From contig NZ_CP026115.2 of the NCBI RefSeq assembly GCF_009883635.2, forward strand, positions 1,736,001 through 1,800,000: a DNA stretch of 64,000 nt, in the 5' to 3' direction. Source of the stretch: Pseudomonas putida (GTDB lineage Bacteria > Pseudomonadota > Gammaproteobacteria > Pseudomonadales > Pseudomonadaceae). The notes beneath the pieces are model-generated. The model saw nothing but the letters and a program-made list of their open reading frames with translations, did no database searches and had not been told where the DNA came from. Position 1 is the stretch's first letter; each line of letters starts with the position of its first letter. The position numbers and the translations under genes are program-made. Shown here piece after piece: positions 1 through 9,657 of this stretch.

Positions 1-1
1 C

Positions 2-580
2 GCCATCCAGTTGATCGTTGGCCTGGGTAACCCCGGCCCCGAATACGAACAGACCCGGCATAACGCAGGGGCTCTTTTCGTTGAACGCATTGCCAGCGCC
101 CAGCGTGTATCGCTCACCGCTGACAAGAAATATTTCGGCCTGACGGCTAAGTTCAGCCATCAGGGCAACGACGTTCGTTTGTTGATCCCCACCACCTACA
201 TGAACCGCAGCGGCCAGGCCGTGGCGGCATTGGCCAATTTCTTCCGCATCAAGCCGGAAGCGATCCTGGTGGCACACGACGAACTCGACCTGCCTCCGGG
301 CGTTGCCAAGCTCAAGCGCGGCGGCGGCCATGGGGGGCACAACGGCCTGCGCGACATCATCGCGCAGCTCGGCAACCAGAACGACTTCCACCGCCTGCGG
401 CTTGGCATTGGCCACCCGGGCGACGCCAAACTGGTCTCCAACTTCGTCCTGGGCCGCGCGCCGCGCGCCGAGCAGGAGAAGCTCGACGCCAGCATCGATT
501 TTGCCCTCGGCGTGCTGCCGGACGTACTGGCCGGCGACTTCGCCAAGGCCATGCGCGAGCTGCACAGCCAGAAGGCCTGA
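2..580 (+). CDS. pth: Peptidyl-tRNA hydrolase, 5'-truncated by window edge
   Basis: Cleaves the ester bond of peptidyl-tRNAs released from stalled ribosomes and so recycles tRNA in the cytoplasm. The reading frame is open from base 2 ([12 protein letters not shown]), so the real ATG lies just before the window. An internal TTG at 11 would remove the first beta strand and is not the start. The family motif [17 protein letters not shown] carries the conserved Asn and the catalytic His of TRHNAG, and HDELDLPPG and [10 protein letters not shown] follow as expected. About 192 residues are visible, close to the usual 194. ychF follows after 22 bases with its own Shine-Dalgarno, so the two are probably co-transcribed, as in many gammaproteobacteria. 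Confidence 0.97.
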   Translation, partial: AIQLIVGLGNPGPEYEQTRHNAGALFVERIASAQRVSLTADKKYFGLTAKFSHQGNDVRLLIPTTYMNRSGQAVAALANFFRIKPEAILVAHDELDLPPGVAKLKRGGGHGGHNGLRDIIAQLGNQNDFHRLRLGIGHPGDAKLVSNFVLGRAPRAEQEKLDASIDFALGVLPDVLAGDFAKAMRELHSQKA

Positions 581-602
581 TTTCCTAGAGAGGGGAATAC
601 CC

Positions 603-1703
603 ATGGGTTTCAATTGCGGCATCGTCGGCCTGCCCAACGTCGGCAAGTCCACCCTGTTCAACGCCCTGACCAAGTCTGGCATCGCGGCGGAGAACTTCCC
701 TTTCTGCACCATCGAGCCGAACAGCGGCATCGTGCCGATGCCCGATGCGCGCCTGGCGGCGCTGGCGGAAATCGTCAAGCCTAACCGCATCCTGCCGACC
801 ACCATGGAATTCGTCGACATCGCAGGCCTGGTGGCCGGTGCGTCGAAAGGTGAAGGCCTGGGCAACAAGTTCCTCGCCAACATCCGCGAGACCGACGCCA
901 TCGCCCACGTGGTGCGCTGCTTCGAAGACGAAAACGTGATCCACGTTTCCAACAGCGTCGACCCCAAGCGCGACATCGAGATCATCGACCTCGAACTGAT
1001 CTTCGCCGACCTCGACAGCTGCGAGAAGCAACTGCAGAAGGTTGCCCGCAACGCCAAGGGCGGCGACAAGGACGCCCTGGCACAGAAGGCGATTCTGGAA
1101 AAGCTGATCCCGCACTTCACCGAAGGCAAGCCTGCGCGCAGCCTGATGAAGAACATGGCTGACGACGAGAAGGCTGTCATCCGTGGCTTCCACCTGCTGA
1201 CCAGCAAGCCGGTGATGTACATCGCCAACGTTGCCGAAGACGGCTTCGAAGATAACCCGCACCTGGACGTGGTCAAGGCCATCGCCGAAGAAGAAGGCGC
1301 GGTCGTGGTGCCGGTGTGCAACAAGATCGAAGCGGAAATCGCCGAGCTGGACGACGGTGAAGAGAAAGACATGTTCCTCGAGGCCCTGGGCCTGGAAGAG
1401 CCTGGCCTGAACCGCGTGATCCGCGCCGGTTACGAGCTGCTCAACCTGCAGACCTACTTCACTGCCGGCGTGCAGGAAGTCCGCGCCTGGACCGTACGCG
1501 TCGGTGCCACCGCCCCGCAGGCCGCTGGCGTGATCCACACCGACTTCGAAAAAGGCTTCATCCGCGCCGAAGTGGTGGCCTATGACGACTTCATCCAGTT
1601 CAAGGGTGAAGGCGGTGCCAAGGAAGCCGGTAAATGGCGCCTGGAAGGCAAGGACTACATCGTCAAAGACGGCGATGTGATGCACTTCCGCTTCAACGTC
1701 TAA
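603..1703 (+). CDS. ychF: Ribosome-binding ATPase YchF (OLA1 family)
   Basis: A P-loop protein of the Obg-like OLA1/YchF family that prefers ATP over GTP, binds ribosomes and is linked to oxidative-stress control in E. coli. It has 366 residues, the family length. The start is the ATG in [17 protein letters not shown], preceded by AGAGAGGGG; the frame stays open further upstream through pth but that is not coding. The P-loop GLPNVGKST is near residue 8, and the G3-like [17 protein letters not shown] segment follows. YchF carries a changed G4 motif (N-K-I-E here), which explains its ATP preference. The C-terminal TGS-like domain ends in HFRFNV. A strong terminator follows. Confidence 0.97.
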   Translation: MGFNCGIVGLPNVGKSTLFNALTKSGIAAENFPFCTIEPNSGIVPMPDARLAALAEIVKPNRILPTTMEFVDIAGLVAGASKGEGLGNKFLANIRETDAIAHVVRCFEDENVIHVSNSVDPKRDIEIIDLELIFADLDSCEKQLQKVARNAKGGDKDALAQKAILEKLIPHFTEGKPARSLMKNMADDEKAVIRGFHLLTSKPVMYIANVAEDGFEDNPHLDVVKAIAEEEGAVVVPVCNKIEAEIAELDDGEEKDMFLEALGLEEPGLNRVIRAGYELLNLQTYFTAGVQEVRAWTVRVGATAPQAAGVIHTDFEKGFIRAEVVAYDDFIQFKGEGGAKEAGKWRLEGKDYIVKDGDVMHFRFNV

Positions 1704-1722
1704 GCGGCAGTCTGCAGTACTG

Positions 1723-1757
1723 AAAACCCCTTGAGGCCCATGGTTTCAAGGGGTTTT
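1723..1757 (+). terminator. Rho-independent terminator after ychF
   Basis: A 12-bp perfect stem (AAAACCCCTTGA paired with TCAAGGGGTTTT) around an 11-base loop begins 19 bases after the ychF stop. The A-run on the left and T-run on the right make it usable on both strands. Confidence 0.85.
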
Positions 1758-1783
1758 GTCTTTGAGCTTCTCCTGCACGATTG

Positions 1784-1908
1784 CCGGGGCTGCTTTGCAG
1801 CCCTTTCGCGACACAAGGCCGCTCCCACAAGTTCGGCGCTATCTTGGGGCTTGCACAGTACTTGTGGGAGCGGCCTTGTGTCGCGAAAGGGCCGCAGAGC
1901 GGCCCCAA
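1784..1908. repeat. Pair of REP elements in inverted orientation
   Basis: Two copies of a REP-like palindrome face each other. The left arm runs from CCGGGGCTGCTTTGCAGCCC through TTCGCGACACAAGGCCGCTC to about 1830. The right arm is its near-exact reverse complement from about 1861. A spacer of about 30 bases separates them. The core TCGCGACACAAGGCCGCTCC is a variant of the dispersed P. putida REP. Confidence 0.85.
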
Positions 1909-1968
1909 CTTTCTGCATCTAAGCTGAGTCTCTGAAGGGCCTGCGCCCTGCTCCCAAGAGCCTCGACC

Positions 1969-3690
1969 ATGCATAACACGCCTCCCCGCTCGGGCTTCGA
2001 CTGGCAGCGCTGGCTCCCCGGCCTGGCCACCCTGCTGCACTACCAGCCCGCCTGGCTGCCCAAGGACATCGCCGCCGGCCTGGTGCTCACCACCATGCTG
2101 GTGCCGGTCGGCATCGCCTACGCCGAAGCTTCCGGGGTACCGGGCATCTACGGCCTGTATGCCACCATCATCCCGCTGCTGGCCTATGCCCTGTTCGGTC
2201 CCAGCCGCATTCTGGTGCTAGGCCCGGACTCGGCACTGGCCGCGCCAATCCTGGCGGTGGTGGTGCAATACGCCGCCAGCGACCCACAGCGCGCCATCGC
2301 CATTGCCAGCATGATGGCGCTGGTGGCCGGTGCCTTCTGCGTGATCGCCGGGCTGCTCCGCCTGGGCTTCATCACCGAGCTGCTGTCCAAGCCGATCCGC
2401 TACGGCTACATGAACGGTATCGCCCTCACCGTGCTGATCAGCCAGCTGCCCAAGCTGTTCGGCATTGAAGTCGACAGCCAGGGGCCGCTGCGGGACGTCT
2501 GGAACCTGATCCAGGCGCTGTTTGCAGGCAATGGGCACTGGCCAAGCTTGATCATCGGCGCCGGCAGCCTGGTGCTGATCCTGCTGCTCAAACCCTTCAA
2601 GCGCATCCCGGGCATCCTGATCGCCGTGGTGCTGGCAACCCTGGCCGTGAGCCTGTTCAACCTCGACCAGATGGGCGTCAAGGTACTTGGCCAATTGCCC
2701 CAGGGTCTGCCCAGCTTCGTCTTCCCATGGGTCAGCGACATCGACCTGGTCGAAGTGGTACTGGGCGGGATTGCCGTGGCGCTGGTGTCGTTCGCCGATA
2801 CCAGCGTGCTGTCGCGTTCCTATGCCGCGCGACTGAAGACCCCGGTCAACCCGAATCAGGAGATGTTCGGCTTGGGAGTGGCCAACCTGGCCTCCGGTCT
2901 GTTCCAGGGTATCCCGATCAGCAGCAGTTCGTCGCGCACACCAGTGGCCGAGGCGGCCGGCTCGAAAACCCAGCTCACCGGCATCATCGGCGCGCTGGCA
3001 GTAACCCTGTTGCTATTGGTCGCGCCCAACCTGATGCAGCACCTGCCCAACAGCGCATTGGCTGCCGTGGTGATCGCTGCGGCATTAGGGCTGTTCGAGT
3101 TCGCAGACCTCAAGCGCATCTTCCGCATGCAGCAGTGGGAGTTCTGGCTGTCTTTCACCTGCTTCGTCGGTGTCGCGGTGTTCGGCGCCATTCCGGGGAT
3201 CTGCATTGCCGTGGCGATATCGGTGGTCGAATTCCTGTGGGACGGCTGGCGGCCACATTACGCCGTACTCGGGCGGGTCGATGGAACCCGTGGCTACCAT
3301 GACGTGAAGCGTTATCCACAGGCGCGGCGGATTCCGGGGCTGGTGCTGCTGCGCTGGGATGCACCGCTGTTCTTCGCCAACGCCGAGCAGTTCCAGGGCA
3401 CGGTGCTGGCGGCGGTGGATGAATCACCGACCCCGGTGCAGCGGCTGGTGATTGCGGCAGAACCGGTGACCAGCATCGATATCACGTCGGCAGACATGCT
3501 CGCCGAGCTTGATCGTACGCTGGAGGCTCGGGGGGTGGAGCTGCAGTTTGCCGAGATGAAAGACCCGGTGAAGGACAAGATGAAGCGCTTCGAGTTGTTC
3601 GAGCACATGGGCGAGAGGGCATTTCACCCTACGGTCGGGGCGGCGGTGGATGCCTACCTGGCAGATACCGGGATTGACTGGAAACCCTAG
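1969..3690 (+). CDS. SulP-family anion transporter with STAS domain
   Basis: Inner-membrane secondary transporter of the SLC26/SulP family, which moves sulfate, bicarbonate or dicarboxylates. The substrate cannot be told from sequence. The 573-residue protein starts at ATG 1969. Roughly residues 30-410 hold about a dozen hydrophobic segments, with the SulP signature region IYGLYATIIPLLAYALFGPS followed by VLGPDSALAAP. The C-terminal part (about 440-560; LVLLRWDAPLFFANAEQF) is a cytoplasmic STAS domain. The gene stands alone between a REP pair and a convergent gene, and its TAG stop shares the palindrome CTAG with the stop of that neighbour. Confidence 0.93.
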   Translation: MHNTPPRSGFDWQRWLPGLATLLHYQPAWLPKDIAAGLVLTTMLVPVGIAYAEASGVPGIYGLYATIIPLLAYALFGPSRILVLGPDSALAAPILAVVVQYAASDPQRAIAIASMMALVAGAFCVIAGLLRLGFITELLSKPIRYGYMNGIALTVLISQLPKLFGIEVDSQGPLRDVWNLIQALFAGNGHWPSLIIGAGSLVLILLLKPFKRIPGILIAVVLATLAVSLFNLDQMGVKVLGQLPQGLPSFVFPWVSDIDLVEVVLGGIAVALVSFADTSVLSRSYAARLKTPVNPNQEMFGLGVANLASGLFQGIPISSSSSRTPVAEAAGSKTQLTGIIGALAVTLLLLVAPNLMQHLPNSALAAVVIAAALGLFEFADLKRIFRMQQWEFWLSFTCFVGVAVFGAIPGICIAVAISVVEFLWDGWRPHYAVLGRVDGTRGYHDVKRYPQARRIPGLVLLRWDAPLFFANAEQFQGTVLAAVDESPTPVQRLVIAAEPVTSIDITSADMLAELDRTLEARGVELQFAEMKDPVKDKMKRFELFEHMGERAFHPTVGAAVDAYLADTGIDWKP

Positions 3691-4697
3691 GCAGCCCGAA
3701 CCCGGCGCCGGTCGATCCAGATCAACATGGCACTGGCATACAGCGACACGGCCACGAACAGCGCCATGCGCACCGCAAAGGCCTTGTACACATCCTGCCC
3801 GCCAGCACTGTCCTGCACCGACTGCCCGAGCAGGATCAGCATGGTCGTCAGGCAGCTCACCCAATACGCCGGGCTTTGCCGGGTATCCACCGCACGGTAG
3901 AGCCTGCGCGCCTGCCAGAGGACGAACAGCAGCACCCACAGGAAGAACATCCACAGGTGCACGAACAGGCTCAACGCGCCCCACACCAGCATCGCCAACA
4001 CCCCGGCCAGCAAGGTCGAACCGATCAACTCACGACTGGCATGCCGAGCCCGCGTCTCCCCCGCCTGCTGCCCCAGGCTCACCGCCTTCATGATCAGTGG
4101 CATGAACTGGTCCGGGGCGATCAGCGCCAGCAGGAAGGCCGGCATGACGATAAGCGTGGCGCGCAGGGCAACCCAGCTGACATCCGCGCTGTCGAGCAAG
4201 GGCGGCGAAGGCTGCACAGGCGCGCCGGCCGGTTCAGGAAACAGCACATGGGCCAGCGCCGTACCCAGCACGGCCAGCAGCATGCCCTTGGCCAACGCCT
4301 CGACCACCGACAGCGCCAGGTCGAAATTGCGGGTACCAGCCGCCGCGATCATGGTCAGGCCGATCACCAGCAGGTTGGCCAGCAGGCCATTGCCGCCCAT
4401 GAGCGCATAGCGCAAGACCAGATACACCCCCACGCCGACCAGCAGCACCCCGCTCAGCGGGGCATGGCGCAACAGCGGAATCAACAGCAGGCCGCTGCCG
4501 CAGCTGAGCATCACCAGTATCGCCAGCGCCGGCGCCGCCTTGATCGGCAGCGCCTCACTGCGCATGGCCAGTAATAGCGCCGCGAACACCGGCGCCAGGA
4601 TCGGCACCGGCAAACCCAGGCCGAAACTGGTCGCCAGGCATAGCGCCACACCCCAGGCCAGGCGAAGCGCGCGCAGGCGACGCAGCTCAATAGGCAT
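3687..4697 (-). CDS. DUF2955/FUSC-like inner-membrane protein of a tripartite exporter
   Basis: A 336-residue membrane protein with two blocks of hydrophobic segments (about residues 10-160 and 185-325) separated by a soluble stretch. This resembles half of an aromatic-acid exporter (FUSC/AaeB superfamily) and best fits the DUF2955 family. Its start overlaps the end of the HlyD-type adaptor gene by 11 bases, and the outer-membrane factor lies just before that, so it is probably the inner-membrane partner of that exporter. The exported compound is unknown. The family call rests on my reading of topology and context; no catalytic motif exists to confirm it. Confidence 0.78.
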   Translation of the reverse strand: MPIELRRLRALRLAWGVALCLATSFGLGLPVPILAPVFAALLLAMRSEALPIKAAPALAILVMLSCGSGLLLIPLLRHAPLSGVLLVGVGVYLVLRYALMGGNGLLANLLVIGLTMIAAAGTRNFDLALSVVEALAKGMLLAVLGTALAHVLFPEPAGAPVQPSPPLLDSADVSWVALRATLIVMPAFLLALIAPDQFMPLIMKAVSLGQQAGETRARHASRELIGSTLLAGVLAMLVWGALSLFVHLWMFFLWVLLFVLWQARRLYRAVDTRQSPAYWVSCLTTMLILLGQSVQDSAGGQDVYKAFAVRMALFVAVSLYASAMLIWIDRRRVRAA

Positions 4698-5778
4698 ACG
4701 ACAGCCAGCTCATCAGCCACATGAACACGCGGCCCAGCAGGTTCAGCGGGTTGCCTTCGCCGGGCAGTGCCATGACTTCGGCCTGGCCGCCCACACGCAA
4801 GCCGGACCTGTCTGTCAGCTGATCACGGTCGAGTTCGACGATCACCGGGAAGCGCTGCGCCGAACGCAACCAGTCGCGGGTGTTCTGCACGGTCGGCAAG
4901 CTTCCCGGGGGCGCAGGCTGGCCGACGCTCACGCCATAGCCGATGCTGCGGATCTGCCCTTTCAGCACCTTGCCGGGCATGGCATCGAGTACCACCAGCA
5001 CCGGCGCGCCAGGGCGCAGGCGGCCAAGGTTGTTCTCGGTCATGTCGGCACTTATCCACACATCATGGATGGCGATCAGGGTCATCATCGGGCTGCCGGC
5101 GCCCACGTAGTGGCCCACGTCGGTGCGCAGGTCGGTGATCAAGCCGTCGGTGTCGGCGCGGACCACCGTGCGGGCCAGGTCCAGGCGGGCTTTTTCCACA
5201 TTGGCTGCGGCGCTGCGCAGTTGCGCGTTGTCGGCATCGGCCCCGCCCTGCTGCTCACGGGCCCGTTGTACCTCGGCGCGCGCGGCGGCCACCTGGCTGA
5301 TGGCCTGGTCGCGGGTGGCCTGGGCGCCTTCCAGGCGGCGCACCGATACCGTTCCCGGGTCTTCGTCGATCAGTCGCTTGAGCCGTTCGGCATCCTGGCG
5401 CGCCTTGCGTTCGTTGGCCTGGGCCGCCACCAGCGCGGCCTGGGCCGAATCGATGCCGGCGGTACTGGCGCCGATCTGCCGGCGCACGGTATCCAGGTCG
5501 GCTTCGGCGCGGGCCAGGGCGATGCGGTACTGGTCCTGGTCCAGTTCGAACAGCACATCGCCCTGGCGCACTTCCTGGTTGTTGCCCACGGCCACGCGCT
5601 TGATCTGCCCGGCCACTTCGGCGGCCACCGGCACCACGTAGGCCTGCAGCCGGGCTTGCTGGGTGTAGGGCGTGAAGCGGTCGGCCAGCAGGTACCAGAC
5701 CAGGCTGACGACGATCACTATCAACACCCAGCGCATGCCGCGATCGGGGGCTGGCGGGGTGTGCGCGGCGTCACTCAT
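4687..5778 (-). CDS. HlyD/EmrA-type membrane-fusion adaptor
   Basis: Periplasmic adaptor subunit of a tripartite efflux system, bridging the inner-membrane pump and the outer-membrane channel. It has 363 residues with one N-terminal membrane anchor (WVLIVIVVSLVWYLLA, about 16-31). A biotinyl-lipoyl half-motif follows (AYVVPVAAEVAGQIKRV), then a long alpha-helical hairpin rich in Ala, Arg and Gln (about 90-210), then the second half (TDGLITDLRTDVGHYV) and the beta-barrel domain. The Shine-Dalgarno AAGGTGAG precedes the ATG. It overlaps the upstream outer-membrane gene by 4 bases (ATGA) and the downstream DUF2955 gene by 11, implying translational coupling. Confidence 0.93.
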   Translation of the reverse strand: MSDAAHTPPAPDRGMRWVLIVIVVSLVWYLLADRFTPYTQQARLQAYVVPVAAEVAGQIKRVAVGNNQEVRQGDVLFELDQDQYRIALARAEADLDTVRRQIGASTAGIDSAQAALVAAQANERKARQDAERLKRLIDEDPGTVSVRRLEGAQATRDQAISQVAAARAEVQRAREQQGGADADNAQLRSAAANVEKARLDLARTVVRADTDGLITDLRTDVGHYVGAGSPMMTLIAIHDVWISADMTENNLGRLRPGAPVLVVLDAMPGKVLKGQIRSIGYGVSVGQPAPPGSLPTVQNTRDWLRSAQRFPVIVELDRDQLTDRSGLRVGGQAEVMALPGEGNPLNLLGRVFMWLMSWLSYAY

Positions 5779-7289
5779 TTCGGCTCACCTTGTTCGGAAT
5801 CGGCAGGGGCCGGCTCGTCGAGCAGGCCGCCCCAATCGGTACGGTTTTCCATCTGCTGACGGGTGGCCGGGTCGATCGGTTTGCGGTGGTTGTCCCAGCC
5901 GCCACCCAGCGCCTTGTACAAGCTCACCAGGCTGCTCACCGCATTGCCACGGCTGACCAGGTAGCCATCCTGCTGTTGCAACAGCAGTTGCTGGGCGTCC
6001 AGCACACGCTGGAAGTCGGCAAAACCTTCCTGGTACTGCGAGCTGGCCAAGGTCAGCGAACGCTGGGCGGCCTGCGAGGCATCCTGGCGAATGCTGGCGC
6101 TCTGCAGCGAACGCACCAGGCCGCTGGCGGCGTCGTCGGCCTCGTGCGCGGCTTCACGCACGCGCTGGTGATACAGCTCGATCAATTGCTGCAGGCGGGC
6201 GTCCTCGACCCGCACGGCGTTCTTGCGCCGGCCGTAGTCGAACGGGTTCCAGATCATGCTCGGCCCCACCGCCAGGTCGAAGGTGTTGGGCAGATGGCTG
6301 GCCGACAGGAAGGTCCAGCCAATACTGCCCAGCAGGCTCAACTGTGGATAAAGGTCTGCCTCGGCCACGCCCACCAGCGCCGATTGCGCCGCCACCGCCT
6401 GTTCAGCCGCGCGGATGTCCGGGCGCCGTTGCAGCAGGCTGGCCGGCACGTCCTGCAACACTGCGCGGTCCGGCAACGGCAACTGCCCGTGGCGCGCCTC
6501 CAGTTCGGGCAACGGGCCCGGTGGCCTGCCAAGCAGCGAGCAGAGCACGTTGCGCAAGGCATTGAGCTGGTTTTCAAACTCGGGGATGGTGGCCAGGGTG
6601 GCCAGGTACTGGGTACGCGCCTGCTGCCAGTCGAGCTCGTCGTTCTCGCCGTGGCGGAACAGCCGCTCGGTGATCTGCAGGCTGCGTGCCTGGCGCTTGG
6701 CGTTTTCTTGCGCAATGTCCAGCCGCGCTTCGGCGGTGCGCAGGGCGAAATAGGTGTCGGCCACCTGCGCACGTAGCAGCAGCATGGCATCGGCGTAATT
6801 GGCCTGAGAGGCGAAGTAGAACGCATCGGCGCTCTCGATGGCGCGACTGAAACGGCCCCAGAAGTCGATTTCCCAACCGATGTCGAAGCCCACGCTGGAC
6901 TGCCAGAACACCGAGTCGCGCGCAGTGGACGTGCCGGACTGGTCTTGCTTCAGGTACAGGCTCTGCGCGCTCAACTGCTGCAGCTGTGGATAACGCCCGG
7001 TCTGCACGATGGCCAGCTGCGCCCGCGCCTCGGCAATGCGCAGGCCGGCCACACGCAAGTTAGTGTTGTTGGCGTCAGCTTCGGCGATCAGGCCTGCAAG
7101 CGTCGGGTCGGCGAACACCAGCCACCACTGACGCAGGTCCGGTGCTGACGCAAAGCGCCCGGCCTGCTCCAGCAGGGGCGTGCTCCAGCTGTCCAGCCAT
7201 GGGTCCTGGAGCTTCTCGAAGTCCGGTCCGATCTGGGTACAGCCGGCCAGAAACATCAGCAGTCCCAGGCCATAGCAGGGTTTGGACAT
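5775..7289 (-). CDS. NodT-family outer-membrane efflux lipoprotein
   Basis: Outer-membrane channel of the tripartite exporter (TolC/OprM/NodT family). The 504-residue protein starts with a lipoprotein signal peptide ending in the lipobox LAGC, so the mature N-terminal Cys is lipidated. Two OEP repeats follow (about 55-245 and 270-450) with typical phrases such as ADANNTNLRVAGLRIAEARA and RRPDIRAAEQAVAAQSALVG. The C-terminal tail (NRTDWGGLLDEPAPADSEQGEPK) is acidic and unusually long. The gene begins three bases after the stop of the AI-2E-type gene and overlaps the adaptor by 4 bases. Confidence 0.94.
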   Translation of the reverse strand: MSKPCYGLGLLMFLAGCTQIGPDFEKLQDPWLDSWSTPLLEQAGRFASAPDLRQWWLVFADPTLAGLIAEADANNTNLRVAGLRIAEARAQLAIVQTGRYPQLQQLSAQSLYLKQDQSGTSTARDSVFWQSSVGFDIGWEIDFWGRFSRAIESADAFYFASQANYADAMLLLRAQVADTYFALRTAEARLDIAQENAKRQARSLQITERLFRHGENDELDWQQARTQYLATLATIPEFENQLNALRNVLCSLLGRPPGPLPELEARHGQLPLPDRAVLQDVPASLLQRRPDIRAAEQAVAAQSALVGVAEADLYPQLSLLGSIGWTFLSASHLPNTFDLAVGPSMIWNPFDYGRRKNAVRVEDARLQQLIELYHQRVREAAHEADDAASGLVRSLQSASIRQDASQAAQRSLTLASSQYQEGFADFQRVLDAQQLLLQQQDGYLVSRGNAVSSLVSLYKALGGGWDNHRKPIDPATRQQMENRTDWGGLLDEPAPADSEQGEPK

Positions 7290-7292
7290 GGT

Positions 7293-8390
7293 TCAGGCCG
7301 CAGGCGGGGTCGGTTGCTCCGGTACCTGCAGCGCCACCCATTGCCAGAAGAGTACGTAGGTCACGCCAAGGATCACCGGGCCGATGAACAGGCCGATGAT
7401 GCCTTTGACCACCATGCCGCCCAAGGCACCAATCAACACCACCGGCATTGGTACATCCACCCCGCGCCCCAGCAGCAGCGGCTTGAGCACGTTGTCGGCA
7501 AGCCCGGCAACGAAGGTATAGACGGCAAAGATGATGGTCGCGGCGGTGAAACCCTCGACATTGAACACATAGATGATCACCGGTACAGTGACCAGCGTCG
7601 CGGGTGCCTGGGCGATCCCCAGCATGAGGATGACGATGGCCAGCATGCCGGCACCTGGCACCCCTTTGATCACGAAACCGACGCCAATCAGCAGCATCTG
7701 GATGAAGGCAATGCCGATCACGCCCTGGGCCACGGCACGAATGGTTGCGGTGCACAGCTGAGCCAGCGGCTTGCCGCGCTCCTCGCCGGAGACCCGAATG
7801 GCAATGCGCTGCGCCGCGACTTCACCACGCTCGCCAAAGGCCATGATCACGCCAGAAATGATAATCGCGCCGATGAACAGCAGAAACGCACCACCGGCAC
7901 TGGCTGCGGCGCCCAGCACCGTAAGCCCCGCACCTTTGAGCTGTGGCAGCCACTGGTTGAGGACACTGGCCATGTTTTGCGATGCAGACAGCCACAATGC
8001 ATACAACTTGGGCCCGATCAGCGGCCAGGTCGCCACCGACTCGGGCGGGGTTGGCACGCTCCAGCTACCGCTCTTGAGCAGCGTCACCAGGCTGTCCACC
8101 GACTCGCCAATCGACATCACCACCAGGTAGACCGGAACCAGCAGCACGATCAGCACCAGCAGCACCACCAGTGTTGCCACATAACCATCCTTGATGCCGG
8201 TGCCGCGCCTTATCCGCAAGTACAACGGATACAGCGTCACCGCCAGAATCACCGACCACAGCATCAGCTCCAGGAACGGCTGGAAAACCTGGAAGGCGAA
8301 CATCACCAGGGCGGCCACCAGGCCCGCCTTGATCAGCACGTCGAGCAGACCCCGCGACAGGGCACTGTCCAGCTTCAAACTCGGCTGCAT
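7293..8390 (-). CDS. AI-2E/YdiK-family transporter
   Basis: A 365-residue polytopic inner-membrane protein of the AI-2E exporter family (PurR-regulated permease PerM/YdiK group). The start ATG has a clear GGAGG seven bases upstream. Hydrophobic segments at about 18-60, 70-95, 155-190 and 215-350 fit the family's eight-helix layout, and FLELMLWSVILAVTLYPLY is the typical first motif. Members have been proposed to export autoinducer-2 or to exchange Na+/H+; the substrate here is unknown. It sits in the middle of a six-gene minus-strand run, three bases before the efflux lipoprotein gene. Confidence 0.9.
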   Translation of the reverse strand: MQPSLKLDSALSRGLLDVLIKAGLVAALVMFAFQVFQPFLELMLWSVILAVTLYPLYLRIRRGTGIKDGYVATLVVLLVLIVLLVPVYLVVMSIGESVDSLVTLLKSGSWSVPTPPESVATWPLIGPKLYALWLSASQNMASVLNQWLPQLKGAGLTVLGAAASAGGAFLLFIGAIIISGVIMAFGERGEVAAQRIAIRVSGEERGKPLAQLCTATIRAVAQGVIGIAFIQMLLIGVGFVIKGVPGAGMLAIVILMLGIAQAPATLVTVPVIIYVFNVEGFTAATIIFAVYTFVAGLADNVLKPLLLGRGVDVPMPVVLIGALGGMVVKGIIGLFIGPVILGVTYVLFWQWVALQVPEQPTPPAA

Positions 8391-8430
8391 GTTTCACCTC
8401 CGAACGTCAGGCGCGCCGGCAAGGCGCTAT

Positions 8431-9621
8431 TCAGTGGCCCGTCTCGGCTACCGGGCGGTCCTTGTCACGCAACTGCCGCGCCAGGGCCATCATCACCAGG
8501 GGCACCACCACCATCGACAGCGTGATGGCGAGCACCAGCAAGTCATGAACCTGTTGCGTCAACACCTGGTGATCCAGCGCCAGCTTGAACACCACGAAGG
8601 CGAATTCCCCCCCGGACGCCAGCACGATCGCCAGGCACAACGCCTCGGCGCGGTTAAGCCCGCCTGCCCTGCGCCCCAGCACGAGCAACAGGGGCATCTT
8701 GATCACCACCAGCAGCAACGTCAGCCCCAGCACGATCAGAGGCATGCCGAACAACAACTGCAAGTCGGCACTCATGCCGACGCCGACGAAGAACAACCCG
8801 AGGAGCAGGCCCTTGAGCGGTTCAATCTGGGTTTCCAGCTCATGCCGAAAAGGCGAGTCGGCCATCAACACACCGGCAAGGAAGGCGCCCAGGGCCATGG
8901 ATACACCGACATGCTCCATCAACCAGGCAGTGCCCAGCACCACCAGCAAGGCAGTCGCCGTGGACAATTCGGGCAAACCCGAACCGACCGTCCATTTGAA
9001 TACCGGGGTCAACAGATAGCGGCCAAAAATGATCACCACACCAATGCCCGCCGCCACCGCCAGCAGTGGCCAGGAACCTTCGTCAGCGGTACTGACATCG
9101 CCACCGAGCAGCGGCACTACGGCAATCAAGGGAATCGCCGCGATGTCCTGGAACAGCAGGATGGCCACGGCCAGGCGACCGTGTGGTTTGCCCAGGTCCT
9201 TGCGTTGGGCCAGCACCTGCAAGCTGAAAGCCGTCGACGACAGCGCCAGCCCCAGACCCAGCACGATGGCCGCCGCTTTCGATTGGCCAAACAGGAAGTA
9301 CGCCAACAGGCCGAGTACCACCGCCGTCAGCCCCACCTGCAACGAGCCGATGCCGAACAGTGCCCTGCGCATGGTCCACAGCCGCCGTGGCGACAGCTCC
9401 AGGCCAATGACGAACAACAGCATCACCACGCCCATCTCCGACAGACGGGCGACGTTTTCGGGGTTACCCAGCAGGCCGAGCACCGAGGGCCCGATCAGGA
9501 TGCCGGCCAGCAGATAACCGGGCACGGCACCCATTTTCAAACGCTGCGCCAGCGGCACCAGAAGCACCACGGCCAGCAGGAACACTACCGTTGCCTGCAG
9601 CAAGCTGCCGTCATGAGGCAT
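8431..9621 (-). CDS. KefB/KefC-type cation:proton antiporter (CPA2), no RCK domain
   Basis: Monovalent cation:proton antiporter of the CPA2 family, an inner-membrane Na+/H+ or K+/H+ exchanger. I chose the ATG in MPHDGSLLQ because AAGGG lies about ten bases before it; a TTG six codons earlier is the alternative. The 396 residues are almost entirely the Na_H_exchanger domain, with PGYLLAGILIGPSVLGL, LFVIGLELSPRRLW and ALSSTAFSLQVLA as expected for KefB/C. The protein stops after the last helix. The regulatory TrkA-N/RCK domain of true Kef proteins is absent, so nucleotide or glutathione gating is not expected. Confidence 0.92.
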   Translation of the reverse strand: MPHDGSLLQATVVFLLAVVLLVPLAQRLKMGAVPGYLLAGILIGPSVLGLLGNPENVARLSEMGVVMLLFVIGLELSPRRLWTMRRALFGIGSLQVGLTAVVLGLLAYFLFGQSKAAAIVLGLGLALSSTAFSLQVLAQRKDLGKPHGRLAVAILLFQDIAAIPLIAVVPLLGGDVSTADEGSWPLLAVAAGIGVVIIFGRYLLTPVFKWTVGSGLPELSTATALLVVLGTAWLMEHVGVSMALGAFLAGVLMADSPFRHELETQIEPLKGLLLGLFFVGVGMSADLQLLFGMPLIVLGLTLLLVVIKMPLLLVLGRRAGGLNRAEALCLAIVLASGGEFAFVVFKLALDHQVLTQQVHDLLVLAITLSMVVVPLVMMALARQLRDKDRPVAETGH

Positions 9622-9657
9622 AGGTTCGCACCCTTGCAACTCCCCCGCCGGGAGGGT

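Noticed and set aside
585..1685. 366-codon minus-strand frame over ychF.
   Set aside because: Exact antisense shadow of a highly conserved gene.
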